Positions 34,082-45,430 of a stretch of DNA of 64,000 nucleotides are shown piece by piece. Origin of the DNA: Dryococelus australis. Taxonomy: Eukaryota > Arthropoda > Insecta > Phasmatodea > Phasmatidae. Positions within the stretch are counted from its first letter, which is position 1. Every line of letters begins with the position of its first letter. The position numbers and the translations under genes are program-made. The notes under the pieces are model-generated. The model searched no databases. It had not been told where the DNA came from and saw only the letters and a list, made by a program, of their open reading frames with translations. The stretch is from NCBI GenBank assembly GCA_029891345.1, contig CM056997.1, forward strand, positions 221,216,172 through 221,280,171, given 5' to 3'.

Positions 34082-36990
34082 AACCTGAGGTCCAGCACGC
34101 TTGTCTCTAGCCAGGAAGATGTCCTCCACTCCCTCATTCTGAGGTCGTCATAAGATACTCGGACGCCCTGGCTGTCAGGAGAGCCGATCCGGCCACTAAT
34201 GTGTCTCCTTGTCGTATCCTTCCAGGAACCTGAGGTCCAGCACGCTTGTCTCTAGCCAGGAAGATGTCCTCCACTCCCTCATTCTGAGGTCGTCATAAGA
34301 TACTCGGACGCCCTGGCTGTCAGGAGAGCCGATCCGGCCACTAATGTGTCTCCTTGTCGTATCCTTCCAGGAACCTGAGGTCCAGCACGCTTGTCTCTAG
34401 CCAGGAAGATGTCCTCCACTCCCTCATTCTGAGGTCGTCATAAGATACTCGGACGCCCTGGCTGTCAGGAGAGCCGATCCGGCCACTAATGTGTCTCCTT
34501 GTCGTATCCTTCCAGGAACCTGAGGTCCAGCACGCTTGTCGCTAGCCAAGAAGATGTCCTCCACTCCCTCATTCTGAGGTAGTCATAAGATACTCGGACG
34601 CCCTGGCTGTCAGGAGAGCCGATCCGGCCACTAATGTGTCTCCTTGTCGTATCCTTCCAGGAACCTGAGGTCCAGCACGCTTGTCGCTAGCCAAGAAGAT
34701 GTCCTCCACTCCCTCATTCTGAGGTAGTCATAAGATACTCGGACGCCCTGGCTGTCAGGAGAGCCGATCCGGCCACTAATGTGTCTCCTTGTCGTATCCT
34801 TCCAGGAACCTGAGGTCCAGCACGCTTGTCTCTAGCCAGGAAGATGTCCTCCACTCCCTCATTCTGAGGTCGTCATAAGATACTCGGACGCAATGGCTGT
34901 CAGGAGAGCCGATCCGGCCACTAATGTGTCTCCTTGTCGTATCCTTCCAGGAACCTGAGGTCCAGCACGCTTGTCTCTAGCCAGGAAGATGTCCTCCACT
35001 CGCTCATCGTGAGGTCGTCATAAGATACTCGGACGCCCTGGCTGTCAGGAGAGCCGATCCGGCCACTAATGTGTCTCCTTGTCGTGTCCTTCCAGGAACC
35101 TGAGGTCCAGCACGCTTGTCTCTAGCCAGGAAGATGTCCTCCACTCCCTCAGTCTGAGGTCGTCATAAGATACTCGGACGCCCTGGCTGTCAGGAGAGCC
35201 GATCCGGCCACTAATGTGTCTCCTTGTCGTGTCCTTCCAGGAACCTGAGGTCCAGCACGCTTGTCTCTAGCCAGGAAGATGTCCTCCACTCCCTCATTCT
35301 GAGGTCGTCATAAGATACTCGGACGCCCTGTCTGTCAGGAGAGCCGATCCGGCCACTATTGTGTCTCCTTGTCGTGTCCTTCCAGGAACCTGAGGTCCAG
35401 CACGCTTGTCTCTAGCCAGGAAGATGTCCTCCACTCCCTCATTCTGAGGTCGTCATAAGATACTCGGACGCAATGGCTGTCAGGAGAGCCGATCCGGCCA
35501 CTAATGTGTCTCCTTGTCGTATCCTTCCAGGAACCTGATATCCAGCACGCTTGTCTCTAGCCAGGAAGATGTCCTCCACTCCCTCATTCTGAGGTCGTCA
35601 TAAGATACTCGGACGCCCTGGCTGTCAGGAGAGCCGATCCGGCCACTAATGTGTCTCCTTGTCGTATCCTTCCAGGAACCTGAGGTCCAGCACGCTTGTC
35701 GCTAGCCAAGAAGATGTCCTCCACTCGCTCATTCTGAGGTCGTCATAAGATACTCGGACGCCCTGGCTGTCAGGAGAGCCGATCCGGCCACTAATGTGTC
35801 TCCTTGTCGTGTCCTTCCAGGAACCTGAGATCCAGCACGCTTGTCTCTAGCCAGGAAGATGTCCTCCACTCCCTCATTCTGAGGTCGTCATAAGATACTC
35901 GGACGCCCTGGCTGTCAGGAGAGCCGATCCGGCCACTATTGTGTCTCCTTGTCGTATCCTTCCAGGAACCTGAGGTCCAGCACGCTTGTCTCTAGCCAGG
36001 AAGATGTCCTCCACTCGCTCATTCTGAGGTCGTCATAAGATACTCGGACGCCCTGGCTGTCAGGAGAGCCGATCCGGCCACTAATGTGTCTCCTTGTCGT
36101 GTCCTTCCAGGAACCTGAGATCCAGCACGCTTGTCTCTAGCCAGGAAGATGTCCTCCACTCCCTCATTCTGAGGTCGTCATAAGATACTCGGACGCCCTG
36201 GCTGTCAGGAGAGCCGATCCGGCCACTATTGTGTCTCCTTGTCGTATCCTTCCAGGAACCTGAGGTCCAGCACGCTTGTCTCTAGCCAGGAAGATGTCCT
36301 CCACTCCCTCATTCTGAGGTCGTCATAAGATACTCGGACGCCCTGGCTGTCAGGAGAGCCGATCCGGCCACTAATGTGTCTCCTTGTCGTATCCTTCCAG
36401 GAACCTGAGGTCCAGCGCGCTTGTCTCTAGCCAGGAAGATGTCCTCCACTCGCTCATCGTGAGGTCGTCATAAGATACTCGGACGCCCTGGCTGTCAGGA
36501 GAGCCCATCCGGCCACTAATGTGTCTCCTTGTCGTATCCTTCCAGGAACCTGAGGTCCAGCACGCTTGTCGCTAGCCAAGAAGATGTCCTCCACTCGCTC
36601 ATTCTGAGGTCGTCATAAGATACTCGGACGCCCTGGCTGTCAGGAGAGCCGATCCGGCCACTAATGTGTCTCCTTGTCGTGTCCTTCCAGGAACCTGAGA
36701 TCCAGCACGCTTGTCTCTAGCCAGGAAGATGTCCTCCACTCCCTCATTCTGAGGTCGTCATAAGATACTCGGACGCCCTGGCTGTCAGGAGAGCCGATCC
36801 GGCCACTATTGTGTCTCCTTGTCGTATCCTTCCAGGAACCTGAGGTCCAGCACGCTTGTCTCTAGCCAGGAAGATGTCCTCCACTCGCTCATTCTGAGGT
36901 CGTCATAAGATACTCGGACGCCCTGGCTGTCAGGAGAGCCGATCCGGCCACTAATGTGTCTCCTTGTCGTATCCTTCCAGGAACCTTCAG
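34082..36990. repeat. TR4 tandem array, 145-bp unit x 20
   Basis: Units start at 'aacctgaggtccagcacgct' (34082, 34227, 34372 and every 145 bp) and end 'ctaatgtgtctccttgtcgt', 'atccttccagg'. Copies are very similar with a small set of linked variants (gaggtcc/gagatcc, tctagccagg/gctagccaag, ccctc/cgctc, actaat/actatt, gtatcc/gtgtcc). These alternate in pairs from about 35677. The unit end resembles a branch point plus 3' splice site. The array ends in the opening bases of a 21st unit ('ggaacct'). Confidence 0.98.
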
Positions 36991-38312
36991 ATAGTGTTCG
37001 TGCAAAGTATTATATTCTCAAGAAACGTGGTAAAGTTTTGCCAGTCTAATTAATCATTTGTCTTATTGTTGACGGGTAGAGATGGGTATACCAACAGATT
37101 GAACAATTAAAAGTTTCCTACTGGCCGAAGTGTCTAATATAAAAAAAATTAATAATACATACATAAACGAATATATAAACCGACTAACTGTAGTAAACAA
37201 TAAAAACCAAAATTGCAGGAAAAATTGCTTTCATAATAATTGTGTGCAATAAGAAGAGAGAAGAAATTGCATCGATATACGAAACATATCGAATATGACC
37301 AAAGCAATGAGCATCTTAATGAGCAGAAATGAATAATTTTTACATTAACGAATTACCTGTATATATTCCTAGTTCATATACATTGTCTTCTAAAAAGGTT
37401 TATGTTTTACGACATATATAGCGTCCAGTGTCCATACATATAGCGTCCAATATCCATATATTATATATAGTGTAGAACTATGTATGTATATGCAGATATA
37501 CAGTTACCCCTCCCTCTCCTGTCAGAAGCGGGCGTTCCGCCACGGTGGGGTGTATGTCACCATTAACTGCCTGCCTTTATGTCGCATGACGGACAGGATG
37601 ATTGACAGCTACCTAGATTGGCGTCATCGAACCCCTTCCCCTTTCCTAATTCCAATTTTCCTTCTTGAGAAGTCTGCCGCGGCGGGCTGTTGAATGAAAC
37701 TTCTGGCAATCTCTGTCCTCAATGCAACTCTATAAGTCAAGAAGATTCTGGACCACTACCGATGACACTATAGAGACACCCGCAGCCGGAGGACAGGAGA
37801 GGGTTTTTGTGGCTGTAGTGCGCCAATCGGGCTCTGGCCGCGAAACAACTGCTGAGGAGTGTTCGTGTGCTGTGGATGGACGAGGGGGTGTGCTATCCTA
37901 CGACTAGAATACTACTCTATATGAAGGCGGACTGGTGAATGTGGACTGAATTAAGGTGGTACTGTATAAATGTGTGATACAGAAGTTATGGCAAATATTG
38001 AAGCTGTCAAACACGGACGTATAATTTATAAAATAATTCAACGGGTTATGATACACTCTTTATTTCGAATGATTTTAGTTATTTCATTGCAATTAGATTA
38101 TGTGAAATAATAGATGACAATGTAAATATTAATTGTAAATAGCAAGGGATAGCCATTACTGTGATATATTAAACTGAGAGTATTTTCTCTGTAGCGTTTG
38201 TAAATAGATTACAAAATTATTATTAACTGTTTTATTTAATTAAGACCCCCATTCTTTTAAGAAACCAGCTAATTCCACTGACTTTGAGAAATTGTAACAA
38301 TATGTGTTATGC
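36991..38312. other. unannotated stretch, GC-richer at 37500-37910
   Basis: Two short frames (37484-37693 and 37722-37907) are open in the GC-richer block but show no domain or splice support. The remainder is AT-rich. Confidence 0.4.
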
Positions 38313-38870
38313 CTATATATAAAAAGGCTTTCCATAGTCGAATGTAGGCTTTCCATTCACCTTGATGGCTTCCCTTCTAGCATTCTCCCCGTTGAACTTC
38401 TCTCTTCTCCGAAAGGTCTCCTGAAGAATCTTGTGTAGTTCATTTTTTTCCCTGGGAACTCTGTTCGAAGCCAAGAGCATTCGGTCATGTTGTTCTGTAT
38501 AAGGGAACAGAATCATGTTACTACCTCCCGTCATTACTGTGGCTATTGCAGCTGACAGTATCGACATTTCTTCTGAATTACGGGTTCGTTCCCCTAGCTC
38601 TGCCATATTATAGAATGGTGTAGGATCGACTGCTACCCATCTCTGATCTCGTGCTTGAATCATCTCTTCAGGTGGAGCTACTTATTCTTGATCAGATTCT
38701 TCCTCTTCCAAGTAGAGAGCAAGCATTCCATCTTCTGACCTTCTCACCCGGCACCAAAGATCTTGCTCGTGGAAGGAAGTCGCAGTTCTCGAGGACACTA
38801 GACCCGATATACAGGACGAGTCCTTTAAAAGAGATCCCGTGGGACATTTGTATAACGGAGCGAGGGCCAC
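38313..38870 (-). pseudogene. decayed protein-coding remnant, unrecognised
   Basis: On the minus strand one frame is open from 38870 to 38313 except for a single TAA at 38682-38684. Before the stop it has an acidic run (LEEEESDQE). After it come about 122 codons with protein-like composition, including RDQRWVAVDPTPFYNM and KVNGKPTFDYGKPFYI before the final stop. Another piece in the same frame lies at 39261-39431. An inverted duplication (38803-39033) disrupts the region between. I do not recognise the family; a transposon gene or a retrogene are the main options. The first codons lie in the duplication, so the true start is unknown. Confidence 0.45.
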
Positions 38871-39033
38871 TTCGAGAACCTACTCTAGGTATTTTGTTGT
38901 CACACTGGACTGTATGAGGAAATACAGTCCAGTGTGACAACAAAATACCTATATTAGGTGTTGAAAGTGGTCCTCGCTCCGTTACACACATGTTCCACGA
39001 GGCCTCTTTTAAAGTACTAACCCTGTAGATGTT
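38803..39033. repeat. imperfect inverted duplication, arms about 110 bp
   Basis: The left arm (about 38806-38914) and right arm (about 38921-39030) are reverse complements with about one mismatch per five to six bases in the outer part. They are perfect near the centre ('cctaggtattttgttgtcac'-like, 'actggactgtat'), with a spacer of about 6 bp. Read outward to centre, both arms encode the same peptide pattern (CxTERGPL then GILLSHWTV). Confidence 0.9.
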
Positions 39034-39260
39034 CAATATGTTTGATCTGTTTTCTTGGTGTTGTCAGTTCAGACACTGCTCTATGTGTAGCATTTCTCAC
39101 ATGCTGTACGTGCTATCTGCATGTACAGAACTCCCAAGCTTCTGCCACAGGCTTAGAGAGAAACACCACTGGCTCCCAGTTAAATGGCCATCTTGATTCA
39201 CTCCTCATGTTATTCTTCAAACTCTACACTGTGCAAGCTACTTCTTTCTTCGCCTTTGAG

Positions 39261-39431
39261 TCAGGCATCAAACTCTTCGAGTCTGCTACCTGCCTCTCGA
39301 GCGAAGCTTGCGAAGATCTTCGCGGTGCCCCGCCATCTGTGGACTTGTCTGCTGTCTATTTCAACCATATCGTACTCTAATAGCTGTTCCTTGGTCTTAA
39401 ATCTTATGTTTCTCGATTTTGATACATTCGT
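39261..39431 (-). pseudogene. coding-like fragment of the same decayed gene
   Basis: This minus-strand frame is open for about 56 codons, in the same reading frame as 38313-38870. It has protein-like content (KEQLLEYDMVEIDSRQVHRW, then FASFAREAGSRLEEFDA), ends in TGA at 39261, and stays open for 17 more codons after it. No domain is recognised. Its neighbourhood suggests the N-terminal part of the remnant at 38313-38870. Confidence 0.35.
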
Positions 39432-39679
39432 CTATGATGCGCCGATCCGTGTGCACAGTCTATCAGACTGTGTGTTCTGTCTTTAAACGCTACGTTCCAA
39501 GCCACACAGGTGTTTGTACATTTGGACCGCCCAAAGAGCGGACGACACACCTCAACTCTTCACCGCAGGTACTCCCAGCTCTCACATGTGTTGGCAGACA
39601 ACCAAGTTCATATGTGGCTCACTGGTGCACACGGTCGCGCTATGGAGTAGACAAGTACGCCTTCACAAAGCGAAATCAG

Positions 39680-39960
39680 GCGTTCCCTTTGGTGTGGACA
39701 TGCCAATTCGCTGTGCGAGGCCCTGGAACTTTCCTTTTGTCTGATTGGCTACTGCGTGCTGCAAGAGACTACCTATTGGCTGGACGGCCGGCTATTACGT
39801 AGGAAACCAGGCACTGATTGACGAACGCTGTTCCGATACGTATCTGACCAGTGACACCATTTAGCTGACACGTGCAACTGGAGGTAACGGAATGTGCGAC
39901 TGTTTAGACTCTGTACTCTTGAAGTATTCTGAGCTAAGAATGTGAAACATGGCCTACATT
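39680..39960 (+). repeat. family C dispersed repeat
   Basis: 'gtctgattggctactgcgtg', 'ctattggctggacggc', 'cactgattgacgaacgctgt', 'accatttagctgacacgtgc', 'ggtaacggaatgtgcgactg', then 'ctgtactcttgaag'. Confidence 0.65.
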
Positions 39961-40189
39961 GCACTGACTCCACGAACTTAGGAACTCGTAAAAAGTACTC
40001 ATTTTTCGCGAGAGCACTTATTCATCGGCTGTCATCTCGGTGAGAACTCACTCTCCTGTTTTACGCAGCCACATGGAGTATTGACCAACCAGAGTTCTGG
40101 GTGTTTACTAGTGATTGTGAGTGCTTCACGTAGTGTCGGATAAGCAGAGGTTCAGTTTTACTTGTATTACGTGTACCTTGGCACTGGGC

Positions 40190-40428
40190 GAGTGAGTGAA
40201 GAGATTTGGGCGGCTCTTAACTCCGAAGACTTGAGAGCCGATGAGAGTAAAGCGAGGTGAGTATGGAGCAGCGCCGTAATGAAGGGGCGGGGGAAACGGG
40301 AGATCCCCGAGAAAACCCAAAACAATAACTATGGGATCCGGAGAAGATCTGCCCACACGCTGTACGTATGTACAGATTAACTGGTGAGAGGTAAGTAGTC
40401 TAACCGCTCAGCCACCGCGGCCCTCGTG
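40190..40428 (-). mobile_element. SINE-1 copy
   Basis: The minus-strand head 'agggccgcggtggctgagcg' with 'gttagactacttacc' gives a clear A-box. The B-box region is decayed ('tctccggatcccatag'). The body 'gttttctcggggatctcccg' and 3' end 'ggcgctgctccatactcacc', 'ggctctcaag', 'ttcactcactcgcc' are well kept. Confidence 0.85.
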
Positions 40429-41502
40429 TCACTAAATGGCACCGTCTCTAGCTATTAATCATCGCTGGGTGAGGACATATCAGACCGCGGCCACGAAGCA
40501 TAGCAAAAAATGGACCACGAAATTAAATATATTTTTTGTGTGTGTCGAGCGAGGGTGGGGTGAGCCAAGATACGTGTCCGCTTCACGCGGCGCTATCGGC
40601 GTCAGAGAGCGCGTCCGTCGCTCGGCGTGCGTTCGTGCGTGCGTGAGCACGCAGAGCCTGGGCGTGACCTCCGTGAGGGGGGCCACATTAACCACCGGCC
40701 CGCAAAAACTCTTCGGCCAGGCAATACTACGTGAGCACGCCGGCCATTACTGCCCGCCCGCCACTTTCCCAACCACTCTTCACACTACATACACTCACGT
40801 ATCGTAATATTATATATCTCCCGAAACATAACAACTCCCGCTCCTGGGCTGGTGGGTGTAGATGGCATGACGGCGAAGCATCGTGGACAGCCAGGGTGTA
40901 TACTGGCCACGAAATACTGCGGAAACCTGGAAATACCAGGGAATTAAATATATATCTTGGAAATTAAGGGAAACCTCGAAATATCAGGAATTTTTTCTTG
41001 CTGCCTCTTAATACAATTTAGTAACACCACATGAAATAAATACAAATTTACCACGTTTCCATGTCGTTTTCAAAACGATTTTAATATGTTCTGTACTCAA
41101 TTCCAACAAAGTATGATTCATTGATGCGTTATTTATTAAAGTGAAAGTAAATGATAGAGCACATAGCCAACATATCTGGATATTTTACACAGAGTACCAT
41201 AGGTGAGGCAACGTTTTAACCACTTTTGTCCAGTTTTTGAACGTAATTATATTACGCTGAATGTCACTGTTGTCTATGCAATAGGACTTCCTGAGAATAA
41301 AGAAAACCTATAATATCCTGGAATAAGTAAGGAAATATTTCCCAAGACCAAGTAGCATCCTGGCAGAGACACAATCAAATCTAAAAATTCTTCTGAGCCG
41401 GCTTGTCTTCAATAGCACTATATATAGTTTATCCTTTCATGACAGAATAATCAAGATTTTAATCGACCAAATTCTCTGAGCACCAGTCGCCAACAGGTTT
41501 AG
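40429..41502. other. unannotated stretch, GC-rich at 40430-40830
   Basis: The GC-rich part is open on both strands (40436-40807 and its reverse) with low-complexity CGTGCG content and no domain. The rest is AT-rich. Confidence 0.35.
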
Positions 41503-41735
41503 ACCAAGATGGTCTAGTGGCTATACTACTCGCCTACTACCTAGGAGAACCGGATTCGATTCCCGGCGGGGTTGTCCCGAGATTTTCGCATATGAAAATA
41601 ATGCCGAACATTCCCGCTGGCCGGCGGGTTTTCTCGGGACTCTCCAGTTTCCCCCGCCCTTGCATTCTGGCACTACTCCATACTCGCCTCGCTTCAACTC
41701 TCATCGATTCTCAAGACCCAATCACCAACGTCCTA
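41503..41735 (+). mobile_element. SINE-1 copy
   Basis: A-box-like 'gatggtctagtggctata', B-box 'ggattcgattcccgg', body 'ggcgggttttctcgggactc', 'attctggcactactccatac' and 3' 'tctcaagaccc'. Confidence 0.87.
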
Positions 41736-41779
41736 CTTCAGAGTATATAGTAGTTGATCGTAAGATGACTTGGGTCCCT

Positions 41780-42155
41780 TGCGAAACACTAAAAACATAA
41801 TGTTGGATGGCGATTGCACAGAGGCAATATGGCATGGCGGTTCTCTGGCTGAATACTGCACGTTGCGAATTCTCTCTGATTGGCAGGGCCGCCGACGCTG
41901 ACTGGCGAATGGCGTTCCGACTAATTTCCGCCAAGTGGCGCCATTAGTGCTGGCGTGTGCTGTCGGAATTCGTGGTACAAAAGGTACTTTCAAATATTTT
42001 CTGGTAGAAAAACTGACGCCAATAGAGTTACTTTTCCTGTTGTTTGACATCAGGTAACTTACTTGTAGCTGGTTGCCCAACCATACAGGGACATTATTAG
42101 CGGCACGCGGTAGCCAATCAGAGAATGGAGAGACCCACGTAAAATAAACTGCCAC
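41780..42155. repeat. family C copies in inverted arrangement
   Basis: A plus-oriented C segment (41860-42000: 'tctgattggcag', 'gactggcgaatggcgttccg', 'gccattagtgctggcgtgtg') is followed by a minus-oriented one (42085-42150: 'gcacgcggtagccaatcaga', 'gaatggagagacccacgt'). Confidence 0.6.
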
Positions 42156-43579
42156 ACCAGTTTCCTAGCACGGACCCCCCCCCCCCCACATGTCGGTCGT
42201 CATGGGTTTTCTCCAGCGCCCTCGTCTGTTTACCATGAACCTTCTACGGCGAGAAAAAGCCCCTGTCCACACATCGTCTGCTAGACACTCCGAACCTCAT
42301 TAGCTGATCGATGCACGTTGCTCTGAATCCCTTTTTAGTTTGTAGAGAGTGTAGGTCGAGGGCCTGGCACGCACTTAGAATCTGTTCCCCCTCAAAAATA
42401 TTACTAACATAGTATGCGCCTCTCCATGGACACCAAGAACACACATGATTGCCTCTTGGGTGCTGTGTGACTGGAGCAATGTTCCTGGTGGAGCCTCACC
42501 ACCACCCCTCCTGGCCGGCCCCTTAAAAGTGTATTCCAGGAGAAATACATTCTAACTTGCTCTAGTTTTTTGCAAACAAAAGCTAAACTCGGCCCAAGAT
42601 GTTGATGTGCCATCGGGGACATGTTGATCTGTTCATTGGCCGTCTTCACTATAGAGGGCATAGAGCACGTGAAGAATATTTATGGCCAGTACTGCACAAA
42701 ACCAGGCATGAGTACCCAGTTCTTTGATAGTCTTCCCTACAGGTAATCTGATTTGTGAACGTTACAACACGTATGGTTTATGAATGGCTGATGGTATCGT
42801 ATTGCAGCACGTTGTTCCCTGGTCGCAAGAAGCACACTAGACACAAGTACAGCGCACGTCGACATATTACACAGTTGCAACACTTCGGCTCACAAATTAA
42901 TGCGTGGCAGAACGGTTATACCCCGCGCCCATGACCGCGGACATGTTGCACATGAAGGATTCTCTCATTGGTGAATGGTTAAGCCGACATCAGCGACCAT
43001 CCAATACGTTGCTCAGTGGTTGCTACAAGCACATTTTGCATAGGAAAAACGCCCATCAGAAAATTAAACTATTCCATTAATTGAGGTCGTAAATGAATTT
43101 GGTAGGCACTGAACGGGTTTAATGTTGATCCGCAATGTTATGGAAGGACTCAATATTGGTATAAATGAGTATAAAATAAAGTATGTGAGCGATGGGCTGT
43201 GCGACGGTATGATGCAGGGCGGGTGGAGAAAGTGAGAGAGCTAGTTGTCGGTTTGCTTCTCACATCTGATGAAGGAGAGTACTAGAGCTGCGAGTCACGT
43301 GACAACACCGCTCCTACCTGCGCCGCAACAACTACAACTTCCTACAACACGAGTCCTACAGTTATTCTTCTACGAGAAAAGCGAGCCTCCGTAAGCAGTC
43401 GATTACGACGGATAAACTGGCGATACCTTCACGACCATCGCATTTGTCGTAGTGAAACTGAAGATTCAGATAAGGATATTCATGTTGACATAGGAACGCG
43501 AAAACTTACGGCTATGTATTGCAACACTTGTCCGTGGACACTTCATAAATAAGTACATAGAGTCAAAACGGAGTGGCGC
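42156..43579. other. unannotated stretch with a C-run
   Basis: C-run at 42175-42187. 42960-43030 has CCAAT/ATTGG-type sites like family C, but the order of landmarks does not hold. No gene is seen. Confidence 0.35.
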
Positions 43580-43830
43580 TTTCTTTAACGTGTAAGTGTC
43601 CTTTCTGTGTGAGGATCTGGAGCGAGCATTGCGAATTATCGGCTACTGCATTCTGCAAAAAATCTCCTCCTTTTGGCTGGCAAGTAAACGTTGATTGGTG
43701 AACGGTGCTGTTACATGTCGCTGGCCACTGCTGCTATTTTGCTAGCGTGTGTGGCTAGAGTTCGCGGAACAGACGGCTGTTTCACCTCTGTATACTCGTG
43801 TCCATGGACGGAAACACCGTTATAAAGGAG
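43580..43830 (+). repeat. family C dispersed repeat
   Basis: 'ttttggctggcaagtaaacg', 'ttgattggtgaacggtgctg', 'ttacatgtcgctggccactg', 'attttgctagcgtgtgtggc', 'agttcgcggaacagacggct', 'cctctgtatactcg'. Confidence 0.7.
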
Positions 43831-44169
43831 GATTTTTCATTAAAACTACAACTGTTATTTAAACAAGTTAAGGCAGGAAAATTATACCGTGAAGTAATGG
43901 GCAACATCAAATCAAGCGCACTGTTTGAACTATACGACTGAAACAAACAACGCTTAACCTTTTAAACGTATGGATACGAGGCTGTTCATGTTGCAGACTC
44001 AAAGTCGAAATTTAATATAAACGTTAACGAAAGCTGGCGACCTGCCCAAACATCCATTCATCCCCCCTCCCCCCAATCAAGACTTCAATCCAATTCCACC
44101 AGCCGCTACTCCGGATAAATCTGCCACAGTCACTTACTGGCAATGCTTACAGTTGCCGGAAGTAGCTAG

Positions 44170-44445
44170 TATCGCCTTGTCCTGGGTACAGTCACAGTCT
44201 TTGATGTGTGCATACTCACTCCCTGGTGTTGGCTGCGTCGGAACTAATCTTCTGTCTGATTGGTTAGTACGCGCTGCGTAAGGTTCTGTATTAGCCGAGC
44301 TGCCGTGTCGGTATAAGGTTACCAAGCGCTGATTGGCGAATGGCGTCCCGACATGTTGCAAGCCAGTGGCGCCATTTTGCTGACGTGTGCGGCGGAAAAT
44401 CGCGGAGTAAGCGGCTGTTTCGCTTCTGTATACTTTAGTGCTCTG
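44170..44445 (+). repeat. family C dispersed repeat
   Basis: 'ttctgtctgattggttagta', 'cgctgattggcgaatggcgt', 'cccgacatgttgcaagccag', 'cgccattttgctgacgtgtg', 'gcggagtaagcggctgtttc', 'cttctgtatactttagtg'. It is followed by a C-run at 44471-44482. Confidence 0.72.
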
Positions 44446-44649
44446 TGGTGCAGTCGTGCCGTAAAATTAACGCCCCCCCCCCCTCTCCATGAGGAAAAAT
44501 TAATTAAAAGAAAGAGGCTTGTGTATTTAATGGCACCATTTTGTGGCACATCGAGATGCCTGTGTGTTTAGTAATGAAGTAACTCCGCATGTTTTAAATG
44601 TAGACTACCTCCAATACCAATGGACACGTGACTTTGTTGGAGTGTGTAG

Positions 44650-45010
44650 AGTACAGGAGGAGTGTAGTTTGGTGACGTCTCATAACCTGAAATGGCAGGG
44701 TCTCTTATCAGTAAAACCCTGAGTATTTCGTGGAATGAGTTGGCAGCAAGCTAGGCTGGACAGCCCTCTCTATACAATCGAGACATTATCGTTTGCTTAT
44801 TGGTCGCTGTGATCAAGTGAGGCTTCTGTACAGGACTGTTAAACACTCACTCACAATACTGCTTGCTGTTTACTACTGGCTCACAGTTACACGTGGCGTG
44901 GCTAAACAACTGTCATCCAATCACAACAGTAGGAGAAAAGAATTAGTATTTGGTGTCTACCTCATCTCCGAATGAATTCGCGAAATACTCCTGGCTATAT
45001 CCATTAAATA
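44650..45010 (+). repeat. family D dispersed element
   Basis: The right end 'ctcatctccgaatgaattcg' then 'cgaaat' matches 33450-33480, 25930-25960 and 55875-55910. Internal 'cttattggtcgctgtgatca' is similar in position to 'ttattggtcgaaagcagtcc' at 55794. The frame open at 44793-44975 is not recognisable. Confidence 0.45.
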
Positions 45011-45084
45011 TTCTGATCGGTGTGTTGGAAATGGAAACAAACTGAAAAGAGTGTTATAGCATGTGGTTTTAATTTGGATAGCTT

Positions 45085-45430
45085 TAGAGGAATGTGTTAC
45101 TGATTAGCAGCAAGATAGAAAAGAAACTATTATCAGTCTCCAAGATACAGAGATGGCTGGAGCGTTGCTGGTCATGTTGTTGACATGCCTGAATCGCATT
45201 TTGAGAACGCCACAGAGTCAGCAACACTGCGTTACTAGTTAGAAATATGCGAGAACTCCGAGAGTTCGCCAATCAGTGCGTGGGATCTTACTCAACAGTC
45301 TACAGTCCAGCAAGTAATGCATGCAGTATTCAATGAGACACAGGCCCGCTTCTAGAGCCTCGATCAGCCAATCAGAGGATGGGTACACGCACATCAAAGG
45401 AACCGCAACCGTCTCTGAGTATTAATCTAC
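45085..45430 (-). repeat. family C dispersed repeat, reverse
   Basis: The reverse strand reads 'cggttgcggttcctttgatg', 'tgcgtgtacccatcctctga', 'ttggctgatcgaggctctag', 'gcactgattggcgaactctc'. It is about 345 bp long, the longest copy seen. Confidence 0.65.

Noticed and set aside
7198-36990. CRISPR array
   Set aside because: TR1 to TR4 are head-to-tail repeats without unique spacers, and the sequence is clearly eukaryotic in character.
40436-40807. GC-rich 123-codon open frame
   Set aside because: Low-complexity CpG-rich sequence, open on both strands, without splice sites or domain content.
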